Positions 48,107 to 57,441 are shown, numbered from the stretch's first letter. The stretch: 64,000 nt of DNA from Modestobacter sp. VKM Ac-2977 (GCF_026968045.1 NZ_JAPVBQ010000001.1:248001-312000); one strand, 5' to 3'. Made by a program: numbers and translations. The notes: a model not told the origin generated them from the letters alone.

Positions 48107-49894
48107 TCAGAGCATGGTGCGGAGGCGCTCGCGGCGGGCGCGGAGGACGTCGACCGACGCCGAGGCCGAGGGCGGGCCGGGCACCGACTGGCGGAGCTGG
48201 GTGTGCACGACTGCCTGCGGCTGCGACGTCTTCGCCGCGACGCGGTTGACCAGCCGGTTGATCTCCCGGCGCAGCTCGGCCGCGTCGCGCCAGGAGCGGC
48301 CGGCCTCCTCTTCCTCGGGGTGGTCCTCGACGACCATGAAGTCGTCGTCCCCCCGCGCGTGCGAGGCGGCGATCCGGATCCGGAGCTCGTCGTCCCGCTT
48401 GGCCAGCAGCTCGGCCGTCTGCGCCGGGGTGAGCAGCCCGGGGATGCCCAGGAAGTCCTCCGCGTCGGCCTCCAGCGGCACCACCGCAGGGGAGCCCTCG
48501 CCGGTGTGTGCCGTCCCGCTGGACAGGACGTGCGCGAACCGGGCGTCGGCCTCCAGCGCCTCCCACTGCTTCATCTCGCCCTCGCGCGGCTCCCGCGGCG
48601 GCAGGTCGAGCGCCTCCAGTTCCTCGTCGGGCTGGCTCTTCGGCGGCGGCATGACGTGGTTGCGCTGCTCCTCCATCGACGCGGCGAGCGACAGCAGCGG
48701 GCGCACCGCGGGGAGGAAGACGGTCGCCGACTCGTGCGGCGCCCGGGCGCGCACGACGCGGCCGACGGCCTGGGCGAAGAACAGCGGGGTCCGGTAGGAG
48801 GTCATCCAGGCCAGGACGGCGGCGCGCGGGACGTCGACGCCCTCGGAGACCATCCGCACGCAGACCGCGATCCGGGCACCGCCCTTGTTGAACTTCTCGA
48901 TCTTCTTCGACGCCTTGGGATCGTCGGAGAGGATCAGCTCGGGTGCCTTGCCGGTCACCCGGCGCACGATCTTCGCGTACTCGCGGGCGTCGTCCTGGTC
49001 GCTGGCCAGCACGAGCCCGGCGGCGTCGGGCATGCCGCCCTCCTCGCGGAGGTGGGTGATCCGGTCGTCCATCGCGGCGATCACGTGCGGCACCCACTGG
49101 CCCTTGGGGTCCAGCGCGGTGCGCCACGCCTGCATCTCCACCGACCGGGTGCCGGCCTCGCTCAGCGATGCGGCGACGACCTCGCCGGCGGAGTTCCGCC
49201 ACCGGGAGGTGCCGGTGTAGGCGGCGAAGACGACGGGGCGGACGACGCTGTCGGCCAGCGCCTCCTTGTAGCCGTAGGTGAAGTCGGCCGTCGACATCAG
49301 GCCGCCCTGGCCCTCGAACCCGTCCTCCACGTACTTCACGAACGGGATCCGCTCGTCGGCCTTGGTGCGGAACGGCGTCCCGGTCAGGCAGAGCCGGCGG
49401 GCCGCGCGGCCGTAGGCCTCCTCGACCGCCTCACCCCAGGACAGGCCGTCGCCGGCATGGTGCACCTCGTCCAGGATCACCAGCGTCTTGACGGTGGTCG
49501 CCCGCGCCGAGTGCAGCATCGGCTTGCCGGCGACCTGGGCGTAGGTGGTCACGTAGCCCTGCGTGCCGGCGCGCACCGGACCGACGGCGTTGGTCAGGTT
49601 CGGGTCGAGCGCGATGCCCATCGCGTCGGCGGCGTCGGCCCACTGCATGCGCAGGTGGTCGGTCGGGCAGACCACGATCACCCGGGCGACCTCGCGCTTG
49701 GCGAGCAGCCGGGCGGCCAGGGTCAGCGCGAACGTGGTCTTCCCGGCACCCGGGGTCGCGGTGACCAGGAAGTCCTTCGGGGACTCCTCCTCGTACTTGC
49801 CGAGGGCCGCCTGCTGCCAGGCCCGGAGCGGTCGGCTGTTCGTCTGCGGGGCCCGGGCCGCCGCCTGTGTCACAGTCGCCATGTCGGGGCCCAT
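48107..49894 (-). CDS. SF2 DEAD/DEAH-box helicase
   Basis: A 595-residue superfamily 2 helicase. Walker A ATPGAGKTT has Lys52, motif II is DEVHH at 142-146, motif III LTGTPFR, motif V/VI region QAVGRVVRARAP. The C-terminal 170 residues are acidic and not a known nuclease. It looks like the stand-alone type III restriction-like helicases conserved in actinobacteria. ATG 49894 or ATG 49882; upstream CAGAAT may be the -10. No methylase or nuclease gene is adjacent. Confidence 0.88.
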   Translation of the reverse strand: MGPDMATVTQAAARAPQTNSRPLRAWQQAALGKYEEESPKDFLVTATPGAGKTTFALTLAARLLAKREVARVIVVCPTDHLRMQWADAADAMGIALDPNLTNAVGPVRAGTQGYVTTYAQVAGKPMLHSARATTVKTLVILDEVHHAGDGLSWGEAVEEAYGRAARRLCLTGTPFRTKADERIPFVKYVEDGFEGQGGLMSTADFTYGYKEALADSVVRPVVFAAYTGTSRWRNSAGEVVAASLSEAGTRSVEMQAWRTALDPKGQWVPHVIAAMDDRITHLREEGGMPDAAGLVLASDQDDAREYAKIVRRVTGKAPELILSDDPKASKKIEKFNKGGARIAVCVRMVSEGVDVPRAAVLAWMTSYRTPLFFAQAVGRVVRARAPHESATVFLPAVRPLLSLAASMEEQRNHVMPPPKSQPDEELEALDLPPREPREGEMKQWEALEADARFAHVLSSGTAHTGEGSPAVVPLEADAEDFLGIPGLLTPAQTAELLAKRDDELRIRIAASHARGDDDFMVVEDHPEEEEAGRSWRDAAELRREINRLVNRVAAKTSQPQAVVHTQLRQSVPGPPSASASVDVLRARRERLRTML

Positions 49895-50110
49895 TCTGGT
49901 CGGCGGGGGAGCAACACGCCCAACCGGGTGCCTCCGGCGCGCCCCCTCCGGCAGGGCGTATGGGGCTCGGCCACCGGGCCGCTGAGCTGCACGTTCGCCG
50001 TCCTGGTCGGCTGGTTGTGGCGCTCGTCATGCTCGGGTCGGACCGGCTCGTCACGCCCCGCCCGCCCCGTCGCCCACAGGCGACCCGGCGGCCGCTGGGA
50101 GACTCCGACG

Positions 50111-50365
50111 GTGACCGATCGGACCGGCCTGTCCCCGTCCTGGCTGACCTCTCCTCAGACGGTGGCGGAGCAGCTGCGGGCCGAGCTGGCCGCGCGCTGG
50201 CGGGAGGTCGCGAACGCCGGGGGAGCGGGGCACGACGAGTCCTGCGCCGGGTCCGGCTGGCAGGTGGTCGGCCGCTGGCCGAGTGCCCTGCAGATCACCC
50301 CGGAGGACCGGCGTGACGAGTTGCTCATGTCCCTGACGCTGACGGCGGCGCCCGGGGCGTCGTAA
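50111..50365 (+). CDS. Small hypothetical protein, 84 residues
   Basis: Starts VTDRTGLSPSWLTSPQTVAE and continues with a helix LRAELAARWREVANAGG and a final PEDRRDELLMSLTLTAAPG. The GTG has GGGAG nine bases upstream. I do not recognise it. It diverges from the SF2 helicase with a 216-base gap that shows no other gene. Confidence 0.55.
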   Translation: MTDRTGLSPSWLTSPQTVAEQLRAELAARWREVANAGGAGHDESCAGSGWQVVGRWPSALQITPEDRRDELLMSLTLTAAPGAS

Positions 50366-50369
50366 GGTG
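50364..50369 (+). promoter_or_regulatory. Possible -10 (TAAGGT) for the aminotransferase gene
   Basis: TAAGGT overlaps the preceding stop and would give a leader of about 100 bases before GTG 50476. Confidence 0.35.
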
Positions 50370-50384
50370 GGGGTGGCCCCTTGA

Positions 50385-50468
50385 CCAGGAGGCCCCTCGG
50401 CGCGGACCCGGGCGGGACACCCCCCGCCCCCCAGCGCCGCCTTCCCCTCGCTGCGCCGTGCCTCCTGG
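50385..50468 (+). promoter_or_regulatory. Foldable leader of the aminotransferase gene
   Basis: Nested helices can be drawn: P1 CCAGGAGGC (50385-50393) with GCCTCCTGG (50460-50468), P2 GGCGC with GCGCC (50399/50434), P3 GGGCGGG with CCCGCCC (50410/50423). P1 covers part of the GGAG ribosome-binding site at 50467-50470. Chance pairing is likely in such GC-rich DNA. Confidence 0.35.
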
Positions 50469-50475
50469 AGCCCTC

Positions 50476-51675
50476 GTGTCTGCTGCCGTCCTCGCCCCGC
50501 CCACCCCTGCGCTCGCCCAGCGGCTGACCGGGGTCGCCAGTTCCCCGGTCCGCGAGCTGCTGGCCCTGCTCGACCGGCCGCAGGTCATCTCCTTCGCCGG
50601 TGGCCTGCCCGCCCCCGAGCTGTTCGACCTGGACGGCGTCCGCGCCGCCTACGACGCCGTGCTCTGGAGCCCGAACGCCCGTCGCGCGCTGCAGTACGCC
50701 CCGACCGAGGGCGACCGCGGCCTGCGGGCCCGGGTGGCCGGCCGGATGACCGCGCGCGGCATGTTCAGCTCCGTCGACGACCTGCTGGTCACCTCGGGCT
50801 CGCAGCAGGCCCTCACCCTGCTGGCGACCGCGCTGGTCGACCCGGGGGCGGTCGTGCTGGTCGAGGACCCGACGTACCTGGCCGCGCTGCAGTGCTTCCA
50901 GCTGGCCGGCGCCCGGGTCGTGCCGGTGGCCACCGACGGGGACGGCATGGACCCGGACGCGCTGGAGGAGGCGATCCGACGGGAGCGGCCGGCGCTGGTC
51001 TACCTGGTCCCGACCTTCGCCAACCCGACCGGCCGGACCATGCCCGCCGAGCGTCGCGCCGAGGTCGTCGCGCTCACCGAACGGCACGGGGTCTGGCTGG
51101 TCGAGGACGACCCCTACGGCGAGCTGCGCTACCGAGGCCACGACGTCGCACCGCTCGCCGCCCAGCTGGGCGCCGACGGCCACGTCGTCCACGTGGGCAG
51201 CTTCTCCAAGATCGCCGCTCCCGGGCTGCGGCTGGGCTGGCTGCGGGCGCCGTCCCGGCTGCTGCCGGCGCTGACCGTCGCCAAGCAGGCGGCCGACCTG
51301 CACACCTCGACAATCGACCAGGCGGCCGCGGCGGCCTGGTTCGCCACGGCCGACGTCGAGACCCACCTCGCCCGGCTGCGGACCGCCTACCGGCAGCGCC
51401 GGGACGCGATGGTGGACGCGCTGCCGGCGGCCCTGCCGGCGGGCAGCACCTGGACCGAGCCGGCCGGAGGCATGTTCGTCTGGGTCCGGCTGCCCCGCGG
51501 CGTGGACGCCGCCGAGCTGCTGCCCCGGGCCCTCGCCGCTGACGTCGCGTTCGTGCCGGGGGCCGCGTTCTACGCCGGCGTCCCGGACCGAGCCACGCTG
51601 CGGCTGTCGTTCACCACCCACACGCCGGAGCGGATCGCCGAGGGCATGACCCGGCTGGGCACCGTCCTGAGGTGA
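50476..51675 (+). CDS. PLP-dependent class I/II aminotransferase
   Basis: A 399-residue fold-type I enzyme. ISFAGGLPAPELF, VTSGSQQALTLLA, PTFANPTGRTMP, EDDPYGELRY and the PLP lysine in VGSFSKIAAPGLRLGW are all present, closest to the 2-aminoadipate/MocR-type branch without a GntR domain. The substrate is not readable. GTG 50476 has CTGGAG five bases upstream. M. tuberculosis has an aminotransferase (Rv0858c) in the same neighbourhood as its XPB helicase. Confidence 0.9.
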   Translation: MSAAVLAPPTPALAQRLTGVASSPVRELLALLDRPQVISFAGGLPAPELFDLDGVRAAYDAVLWSPNARRALQYAPTEGDRGLRARVAGRMTARGMFSSVDDLLVTSGSQQALTLLATALVDPGAVVLVEDPTYLAALQCFQLAGARVVPVATDGDGMDPDALEEAIRRERPALVYLVPTFANPTGRTMPAERRAEVVALTERHGVWLVEDDPYGELRYRGHDVAPLAAQLGADGHVVHVGSFSKIAAPGLRLGWLRAPSRLLPALTVAKQAADLHTSTIDQAAAAAWFATADVETHLARLRTAYRQRRDAMVDALPAALPAGSTWTEPAGGMFVWVRLPRGVDAAELLPRALAADVAFVPGAAFYAGVPDRATLRLSFTTHTPERIAEGMTRLGTVLR

Positions 51676-51688
51676 CGCGCGGGAAAGG

Positions 51689-51737
51689 CCCCGCCCAGAG
51701 GCTCACCCCGAGCGTGCGAGGGCTGAGGAGGGCGGGG
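51689..51737. terminator. Bidirectional hairpin between aminotransferase and XPB genes
   Basis: CCCCGCCC and GGGCGGGG arms with a 33-base interior lie between convergent stops. Confidence 0.5.
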
Positions 51738-51744
51738 TCCTCCC

Positions 51745-53430
51745 TCAGTCGGCGGGCTCGTCGACCCAGTCGGGGCCGTTGACCTCGCCCGGTCCGGCCA
51801 GGTCGGCGGCGTCCACGATCGTGTACGCGTAGCCCTGCTCGGCCAGGAACCGCTGTCGGTGGGCGGCGTACTCGCTGTCCAGGGTGTCCCGGCTGACCAC
51901 GGTGTAGAAGTGCGCCTGGCGGCCATCGGCCTTGGGGCGCAGCACCCGGCCGAGCCGCTGGGCCTCCTCCTGCCGGGAGCCGAACGTGCCCGACACCTGC
52001 ACCGCGACCGCGGCCTCGGGCAGGTCGATGGAGAAGTTCGCGACCTTGGAGACGACGAGGGTGCGGATCTCGCCGGTGCGGAACGCCTGGAACAGTCGCT
52101 CCCGCTCCTTGTTCGTCGTCGACCCCTGGATCACGGGGGCGTCCAGGGCGGCGCCGAGCTCCTCCAGCTGGTCGAGGTAGGCGCCGATCACGAGGGACGG
52201 CTCGTCGGGGTGCCGCTCCAGCACCCGGCGGATCACCGGCAGCTTCGAGTGGGCGGTCGCGGCGATCCGGTAACGCTCCTCGGGCTCGGCGACGGCGTAG
52301 GTCATCCGCTCCTCGTCGTCCAGGCTGACCCGCACCTCGACGCACTCGGCCGGCGCGATGTGCCCCTGCGCCTCGATGTCCCGCCACGGGGCGTCGTAGC
52401 GCTTGGGCCCGATCAGCGAGAAGACGTCGTCCTCACGCCCGTCCTCGCGGACCAGCGTCGCGGTCAGCCCGAGCCGGCGACGGGACTGCAGGTCGGCGGT
52501 GAGCCGGAAGATCGGCGCCGGGAGCAGGTGCACCTCGTCGTAGACGATCAGGCCCCAGTCCTGGGCGTCGAAGAGGTCCAGGTGCCGGTACTCGCCCTTC
52601 CGGCGGGTGGTGATGACCTGGTAGGTGGCGATGGTGACCGGCCGGATCTCCTTGCGCTCCCCGGAGTACTCGCCGATCTCCTCCTCGGTCAGCGTGGTGC
52701 GGGCGATGAGCTCGCGCTTCCACTGCCGGCCGGAGACGGTGTTGGTGACCAGGATCAGCGTGGTCGCCTTGGCCTCGGCCATCGCGGCGGCGCCGACCAG
52801 GGTCTTCCCGGCGCCACAGGGCAGCACGACGACGCCCGAGCCGCCGGCCCAGAAGCCGTCCACGGCCTGCTGCTGGTAGTCGCGCAGGTGCCAGTCCGAC
52901 TGGTCGAGCTCGATCGGGTGGGCCTGCCCGTCGACGTAGCCGGCGAGGTCCTCGGCCGGCCAGCCGATCTTCAACAGCGCCTGCTTGAGCCGGCCCCGCT
53001 CGGAGGGGTGGACGACGACGGAGTCGGCGTCGATGCGCGCGCCGAGCATCGGGGCCACCCGCTTGCTGCGGACGACCTCCTCCAGCACGGCCTTGTCGGT
53101 GCTGGTCAGCGTCAGCCCGTGCACCGGGTGGTTGGCCAGGGTCAGCCGGCCGTAGCGGTCCATCGTGTCGGCGATGTCGACCAGCAGGGCGTGCGGGACC
53201 GGGTAGCGCGAGTACCGGACCAGCGCGTCGACGACCTGCTCGGCGTCGTGCCCGGCGGCGCGGGCGTTCCACAGCGCGAGCGGGGTGACCCGGTAGGTGT
53301 GCACGTGCTCGGGGGAGCGCTCCAGCTCGGCGAACGGGGCGATCGCCGCCCGGCACTCCTTGGACGACGGGTGGTCGACCTCGAGCAGCAGCGTCTTGTC
53401 CGACTGGACGATCAGGGGGCCGTCACTCAC
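51745..53430 (-). CDS. XPB/Ercc3-type DNA helicase
   Basis: 3'-5' SF2 helicase of the XPB family, 561 residues. An N-terminal damage-recognition-like region (1-180) precedes Walker A PCGAGKT (Lys209), DEVH at 298-301, LGLTATLVREDGREDD and the RED-containing insert, and motif VI QRLGRVLRPKADGR. Homologous to mycobacterial ercc3 (Rv0861c) by pattern. GTG 53430 has AGAGGA upstream. cfa separates it from the large WYL-like helicase-associated gene. Confidence 0.95.
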   Translation of the reverse strand: MSDGPLIVQSDKTLLLEVDHPSSKECRAAIAPFAELERSPEHVHTYRVTPLALWNARAAGHDAEQVVDALVRYSRYPVPHALLVDIADTMDRYGRLTLANHPVHGLTLTSTDKAVLEEVVRSKRVAPMLGARIDADSVVVHPSERGRLKQALLKIGWPAEDLAGYVDGQAHPIELDQSDWHLRDYQQQAVDGFWAGGSGVVVLPCGAGKTLVGAAAMAEAKATTLILVTNTVSGRQWKRELIARTTLTEEEIGEYSGERKEIRPVTIATYQVITTRRKGEYRHLDLFDAQDWGLIVYDEVHLLPAPIFRLTADLQSRRRLGLTATLVREDGREDDVFSLIGPKRYDAPWRDIEAQGHIAPAECVEVRVSLDDEERMTYAVAEPEERYRIAATAHSKLPVIRRVLERHPDEPSLVIGAYLDQLEELGAALDAPVIQGSTTNKERERLFQAFRTGEIRTLVVSKVANFSIDLPEAAVAVQVSGTFGSRQEEAQRLGRVLRPKADGRQAHFYTVVSRDTLDSEYAAHRQRFLAEQGYAYTIVDAADLAGPGEVNGPDWVDEPAD

Positions 53431-53663
53431 GCGTGCGCATCCTCTGTTCGGGGGCTCCGACGCAGACGGGCGCGCCGGACTGTCCACGGTAACGCCGGAG
53501 GACGACGTCCCCTTCCGGACGGCGGTGTGCGGCTCGTCGCCCGCGGGTCGACCCCGCCGAGGCAGGGTTGAGCCGCAAGCGCCCGCGGCTCAACCGTGCC
53601 TGGTGCGGGTCGAGCCGCACCAGGGAGCACGTCGCGATCGAGCCGCAGCGGGATCGGGTCGGG

Positions 53664-54947
53664 TCAGACCCAGGCGGTGCGGCGCAGGGGCGGCTGGTCG
53701 CCGCCGGCCTTCTGCAGCAGCACCTGGTTGACGCCCATGTCCCCGGCCTCGAAGGCGAGCGCGCAGGCGGCCATGTACAGCCGCCAGACCCGCGCGCGGC
53801 CCTCGCTGGAGGCGGCGACGGCAGCGGACCAGTTCTGTTCCAGCAGTCGCACCCAGGCGCGCAGGGTGAGCGCGTAGTGCTGGCGCAGCGCCTCGACGTC
53901 GAGCACCTCGAGGTCGGCGGACTCCAGCAGGCCGACCGTCTCGCCCAGTCCGAGCAGTTCCCCGTCGGGGAAGACGTAGCGCGCGATGAAGGTGTCCGGG
54001 TCGGGGGTGGTCGTGCCGGCGTTCCAGTTGATCGCGTGGTTGAGCAGCCGGCCGCCGGGGCGCAGCAGGGCGCGCAGCTGGGCGACGTACTCGGGCATCT
54101 GGGCCCGGCCGACGTGCTCGGCCATGCCGATCGAGCTGATCGCGTCGAAGGGCTCGTCGTCGACCGACCGGTAGTCCTGCACCCGGATGTCGATCCGGTC
54201 GGTCAGCCCGGCCTCGGCGACCCGCTTGCGGGCCATCCGGGCCTGCTCCTCCGACAGCGTGATCCCCACGACCTCGGCGCCGTACCGCTGGGCTGCGTGG
54301 ATGGCCATCGAGCCCCAGCCGCAGCCGACGTCCAGCAGCCGCGCGCCCTCGGTGAGGCCCAGCTTGCGGCAGACCAGGTCGAGCTTGGCCTCCTGGGCGG
54401 CGTCCAGCCCGGTCTCCGGGGTGGCCCAGACGGCGCAGGAGTAGACCATCGAGGGGCCGAGGACGAGTTCGTAGAAGTCGTTGCCCACGTCGTAGTGGTG
54501 GGAGACCGCCGCCGCGTCGCGGGACCGGGAGTGCCGTCGTCCGGCCCGCCCGAGATCGACCTCCTCGGCCGGGGGTTCCGGCTCGGGGCCGATGGCCCCC
54601 AGCGCCACCGCAGTGCCGAGCAGGCCGAGCCGCTCGCGCCAGGTGGGCGGGGCCATCGGGCCGGTCTCGGCCAGCCGGCCGGCGGAGCGCAGTGCGGCGA
54701 AGGTGGCGAAGACGTCTCCCTCGATGTCGATGTCCCCGGCGACGTAGGCCCGGGCCAGGCCGAGCTGGCCGGGTGACCACACCAGCCGGCGCAGCGCCCG
54801 CCGGGAGCGGATCGCCAGCACCGGCGCACCGGGCGGCCCGGCCAGGGAACCGTCCCACCCGCGCAGCCGCAGGGGTGGTTGCGCCGTCCCCAGCACCGCT
54901 CCCAGTGCCGCTGCCAGCCGATCGGCCACCGTTCGCTGCCTCGTCAT
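53664..54947 (-). CDS. Cyclopropane-fatty-acyl-phospholipid synthase
   Basis: SAM-dependent modification of unsaturated lipid acyl chains. The 427 residues carry SHHYDVGNDFYELVLG, the SAM motif LLDVGCGWGSMA from residue about 204, and the substrate-region signatures SIGMAEHVG and ARYVFPDGEL. An N-terminal domain of 130 residues precedes the catalytic part, as in bacterial Cfa. GAGGAG precedes the ATG. The gap to XPB (53431-53663) shows no gene. Confidence 0.94.
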   Translation of the reverse strand: MTRQRTVADRLAAALGAVLGTAQPPLRLRGWDGSLAGPPGAPVLAIRSRRALRRLVWSPGQLGLARAYVAGDIDIEGDVFATFAALRSAGRLAETGPMAPPTWRERLGLLGTAVALGAIGPEPEPPAEEVDLGRAGRRHSRSRDAAAVSHHYDVGNDFYELVLGPSMVYSCAVWATPETGLDAAQEAKLDLVCRKLGLTEGARLLDVGCGWGSMAIHAAQRYGAEVVGITLSEEQARMARKRVAEAGLTDRIDIRVQDYRSVDDEPFDAISSIGMAEHVGRAQMPEYVAQLRALLRPGGRLLNHAINWNAGTTTPDPDTFIARYVFPDGELLGLGETVGLLESADLEVLDVEALRQHYALTLRAWVRLLEQNWSAAVAASSEGRARVWRLYMAACALAFEAGDMGVNQVLLQKAGGDQPPLRRTAWV

Positions 54948-54970
54948 CTCCACGCTCCTCAACCCTGGCG

Positions 54971-55014
54971 GCAACCAGCGGAGGGCCGGGATCTACTGCC
55001 CGACAGCTGGTTGC
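54971..55014. repeat. Inverted repeat upstream of cfa
   Basis: GCAACCAGC and GCTGGTTGC are perfect 9-bp arms 26 bases apart, 24 bases upstream of the cfa ATG. Confidence 0.45.
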
Positions 55015-55049
55015 ACACGCCAACCGATCCGCGCAACGCCGGGCGGATG

Positions 55050-55078
55050 CTTGATCATCCCGGACTCACCCGATCAAG
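55050..55078. terminator. Weak dyad after the WYL-like gene
   Basis: CTTGATC and GATCAAG are separated by 15 bases, 11 bases past the stop at 55089. Confidence 0.35.
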
Positions 55079-55088
55079 GGAACAGAGA

Positions 55089-57347
55089 TCAGGACGGCGT
55101 GGCCGCGTCCTCCGCCCCGACCAGGGCCACCGAGGTGATCCGGTGGACGGCGAAGGTGCGGCTCTCCCCGCGCCCCTCGTCGAACCCCTGCAGGAACCCG
55201 CCGGCCAGCGAGACCGGCTGGACGACCCGCTGGCTGCCGCTGCCCTGCGCGTCGACGTAGCCCAGCCAGACGGCCAGGCCCTCGCGCACGGCTCGGCTCA
55301 GCAGCTCCAGCGTGCTCGCGGTGGTCACCCCCGGCACCTGGCGCACCGGGTCGGTGCGCCGGGCGGCGAGGGCAGCGTCCCCGGCCCGGATCTCGCGCAC
55401 CGTCGCGGCGACGTCGTCCGGCGCGAGCGGGCGGGGACCCACCGCAGCCAACGCGCCAGGACGGCGACCGACCGCCCGCGGGGGCGCCTTCGGCCGGGTC
55501 AGCACCGCGCCGCCGGAGGACTCCCCGGCCGGCGCGTACCCGGCGGCCCGCAGCACGGTGAGCACCTCGTCGGCGCCCAGCCCGCTGACCAGCACCCCGG
55601 GTGCCAGTCGGCGCAGCTCGGCGCCGGCGGTCCGCCGGTCGCTGAGCACCTGGGACACCAGGCCGTGGTCGTCGGAGCGGACGTAGCACTCGATCGCACC
55701 CACCCGCAGCCGCCCGTGCTGACGGGCCACGTCGTCGATCAGGAACTCCAGCGCCTGCGGCACCGGCGTGCGGGAGGCCCGGGTGAAGAGGTCCTGCAGC
55801 TCGCCGGCCGACCAACCGGAGTCCAGCGCCCGCCGGATGCTCGCGTCGGACACCCGGTACACCGTGGCCCCGCCCGAGGACTCGACGTCGGCGACGACCG
55901 CGAGCGTGGCGGCCAGGTCGGCCACCAGCGGACCGGGGGCGATCAGCGACAGGTCGGGCTGGGCGAGCACGTGGTCGACCGGGGCCGGCAGCAGCCCGCG
56001 CATGGCGTCCGCGGCGTCGTCCTCCCCGCCGGTGAGCAGGGCGCGCCCGCCGCTGCTCAGCACGCCGCCGACCAGCACCCCCAGGCGCTCGGCCTCGGCC
56101 AGCAGGTCGGGGACCGGGGCCAGCCGGTCGGCCCGCCGCGGGGTGCGCCAGCGCAGCAGCGCCACCAGCTCCGGGGCGGTCAGGCCCTGCCCGGACGGGA
56201 ACTCGGCCAGCACGCCCAGCGCCGAGCGCCGCAGCGTGGGCGCGGTCTGCCGGACGACGTCGGGGGACAGCACGTTGACCGCCTTGCCGGCCACGTCGCG
56301 CTGGCCCACCAGCGAGATCAACCGGACGCTGGTCAGCCAGCCGGCGACCAGCAACGCCCAGCGGTCGGTGAGGTCCTGCTCGCGCCACGCGTCGTACCCG
56401 CGGGTGGGCAGCCACTCGTCGCGCTGCGCGCCGCCGACGTCCAGCAGGCCGGCGGCGTGCGCGACCTCGACCAGGAAGGCGAGGTCGGCCTCGCCGATGC
56501 GCAGCTCCTTGGCCAGCCGCTTCTGGTCCCGCACACCCAGCCCGCCGCTGCGCAGCAGCCCGGCCGGCTCCTCCTCCAGCGCGGTGAGCACGTCGTTCAC
56601 CCGGCTGAGCACCTCGAGCGCGGCACCGGCGGCCTGGCGGTCGACGATCGCCGGGTCCCGCTCGCTGACCTCCGGCTCCGGCCGCAGCCTCGGGGGGCCG
56701 AGCGGGCGGTCCCCGCGCAACGCCAGGCCGATCTCGCGGGGCAGCTCGACGTTGACCGCGTCGATCCGGGCCAGCAGCCCGGCCTGCAGCAACCGGCGGG
56801 CCGGGCTCAACGACCCGTCGGTGCTGTCGGGGAGGTGGCCGACCGGCCGGTCGCCGGCCAGCCGCTCGAGCACCGTGCGCTCGTCGGCGGCCAGGTCGGC
56901 GAGCGTGCCGGGCAGGTCGCGGGGGAGGGGGACCCGCAGGTCGGTGGCCCGGCGGCCGAGCCCGGCGGGGTAGCGGACCGCCCGGCGCACCGGCTCGGGG
57001 GCGTGCAGGTCGGCGTCGCCCCAGAGCAGCGCCCGGCTGGTCAGCGTCTCGACGGCGGCGTCGACCACCTCGGCCGGCACGTCGGGCAGCAGTGCGGGCA
57101 GTTCTGTGCGGGGGACGCCGTCGGTGGGGGAGAGCAGCACCGCGTCCAGCACCTGCAGGGTCGCGGCGTCCAGCTCGTCCAGCGCGCGGTCGACCGAGAC
57201 GGGCACCGCGAGCCGGGTCGCCAGCCCGACCACGTCGGAGGGCGCCGGGCGTGCGACGTCGGGCCGGGCCACCAGGAGGGCGCCCAGCTGCTCGTCGGTG
57301 CGGGTGCGCAGCCAGGCGGCGAGCGTGGCGGGCTGGTCCGTGGGCAT
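55089..57347 (-). CDS. Helicase-associated protein with WYL-like end (Rv0862c-like)
   Basis: A 752-residue protein without Walker motifs. It has winged-helix-rich N-terminal and middle regions, a region with VDHVLAQPDLSLIAPGPLVA similar to the helicase C_3 (XPB/Ssl2-like) family, and a final WYL-like fold (LELLSRAVREGLAVWLGYVD to FAVHRITSVALV). In M. tuberculosis the counterpart (Rv0862c) is beside ercc3. A partner role for XPB is an inference. The ATG lies seven bases after TAGCGT. Confidence 0.82.
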   Translation of the reverse strand: MPTDQPATLAAWLRTRTDEQLGALLVARPDVARPAPSDVVGLATRLAVPVSVDRALDELDAATLQVLDAVLLSPTDGVPRTELPALLPDVPAEVVDAAVETLTSRALLWGDADLHAPEPVRRAVRYPAGLGRRATDLRVPLPRDLPGTLADLAADERTVLERLAGDRPVGHLPDSTDGSLSPARRLLQAGLLARIDAVNVELPREIGLALRGDRPLGPPRLRPEPEVSERDPAIVDRQAAGAALEVLSRVNDVLTALEEEPAGLLRSGGLGVRDQKRLAKELRIGEADLAFLVEVAHAAGLLDVGGAQRDEWLPTRGYDAWREQDLTDRWALLVAGWLTSVRLISLVGQRDVAGKAVNVLSPDVVRQTAPTLRRSALGVLAEFPSGQGLTAPELVALLRWRTPRRADRLAPVPDLLAEAERLGVLVGGVLSSGGRALLTGGEDDAADAMRGLLPAPVDHVLAQPDLSLIAPGPLVADLAATLAVVADVESSGGATVYRVSDASIRRALDSGWSAGELQDLFTRASRTPVPQALEFLIDDVARQHGRLRVGAIECYVRSDDHGLVSQVLSDRRTAGAELRRLAPGVLVSGLGADEVLTVLRAAGYAPAGESSGGAVLTRPKAPPRAVGRRPGALAAVGPRPLAPDDVAATVREIRAGDAALAARRTDPVRQVPGVTTASTLELLSRAVREGLAVWLGYVDAQGSGSQRVVQPVSLAGGFLQGFDEGRGESRTFAVHRITSVALVGAEDAATPS

Positions 57348-57354
57348 CCGCTCC

Positions 57355-57360
57355 ACGCTA
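57355..57360 (-). promoter_or_regulatory. Leaderless -10 (TAGCGT) for the WYL-like gene
   Basis: It lies 7 bases before the ATG on the minus strand. Confidence 0.6.
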
Positions 57361-57428
57361 CGTCGGCCTGTGCGGGTGCTGCTCCGGTGGCCGGTGCAAC
57401 TCACTCGCCCGGTGGGGCGGGCAGTGGC

Positions 57429-57434
57429 TAGCGT
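57429..57434 (+). promoter_or_regulatory. Leaderless -10 (TAGCGT) for the phosphotransferase-like gene
   Basis: It lies 7 bases before GTG 57442. The identical hexamer serves the divergent gene. Confidence 0.6.
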
Positions 57435-57441
57435 CGCGCCC

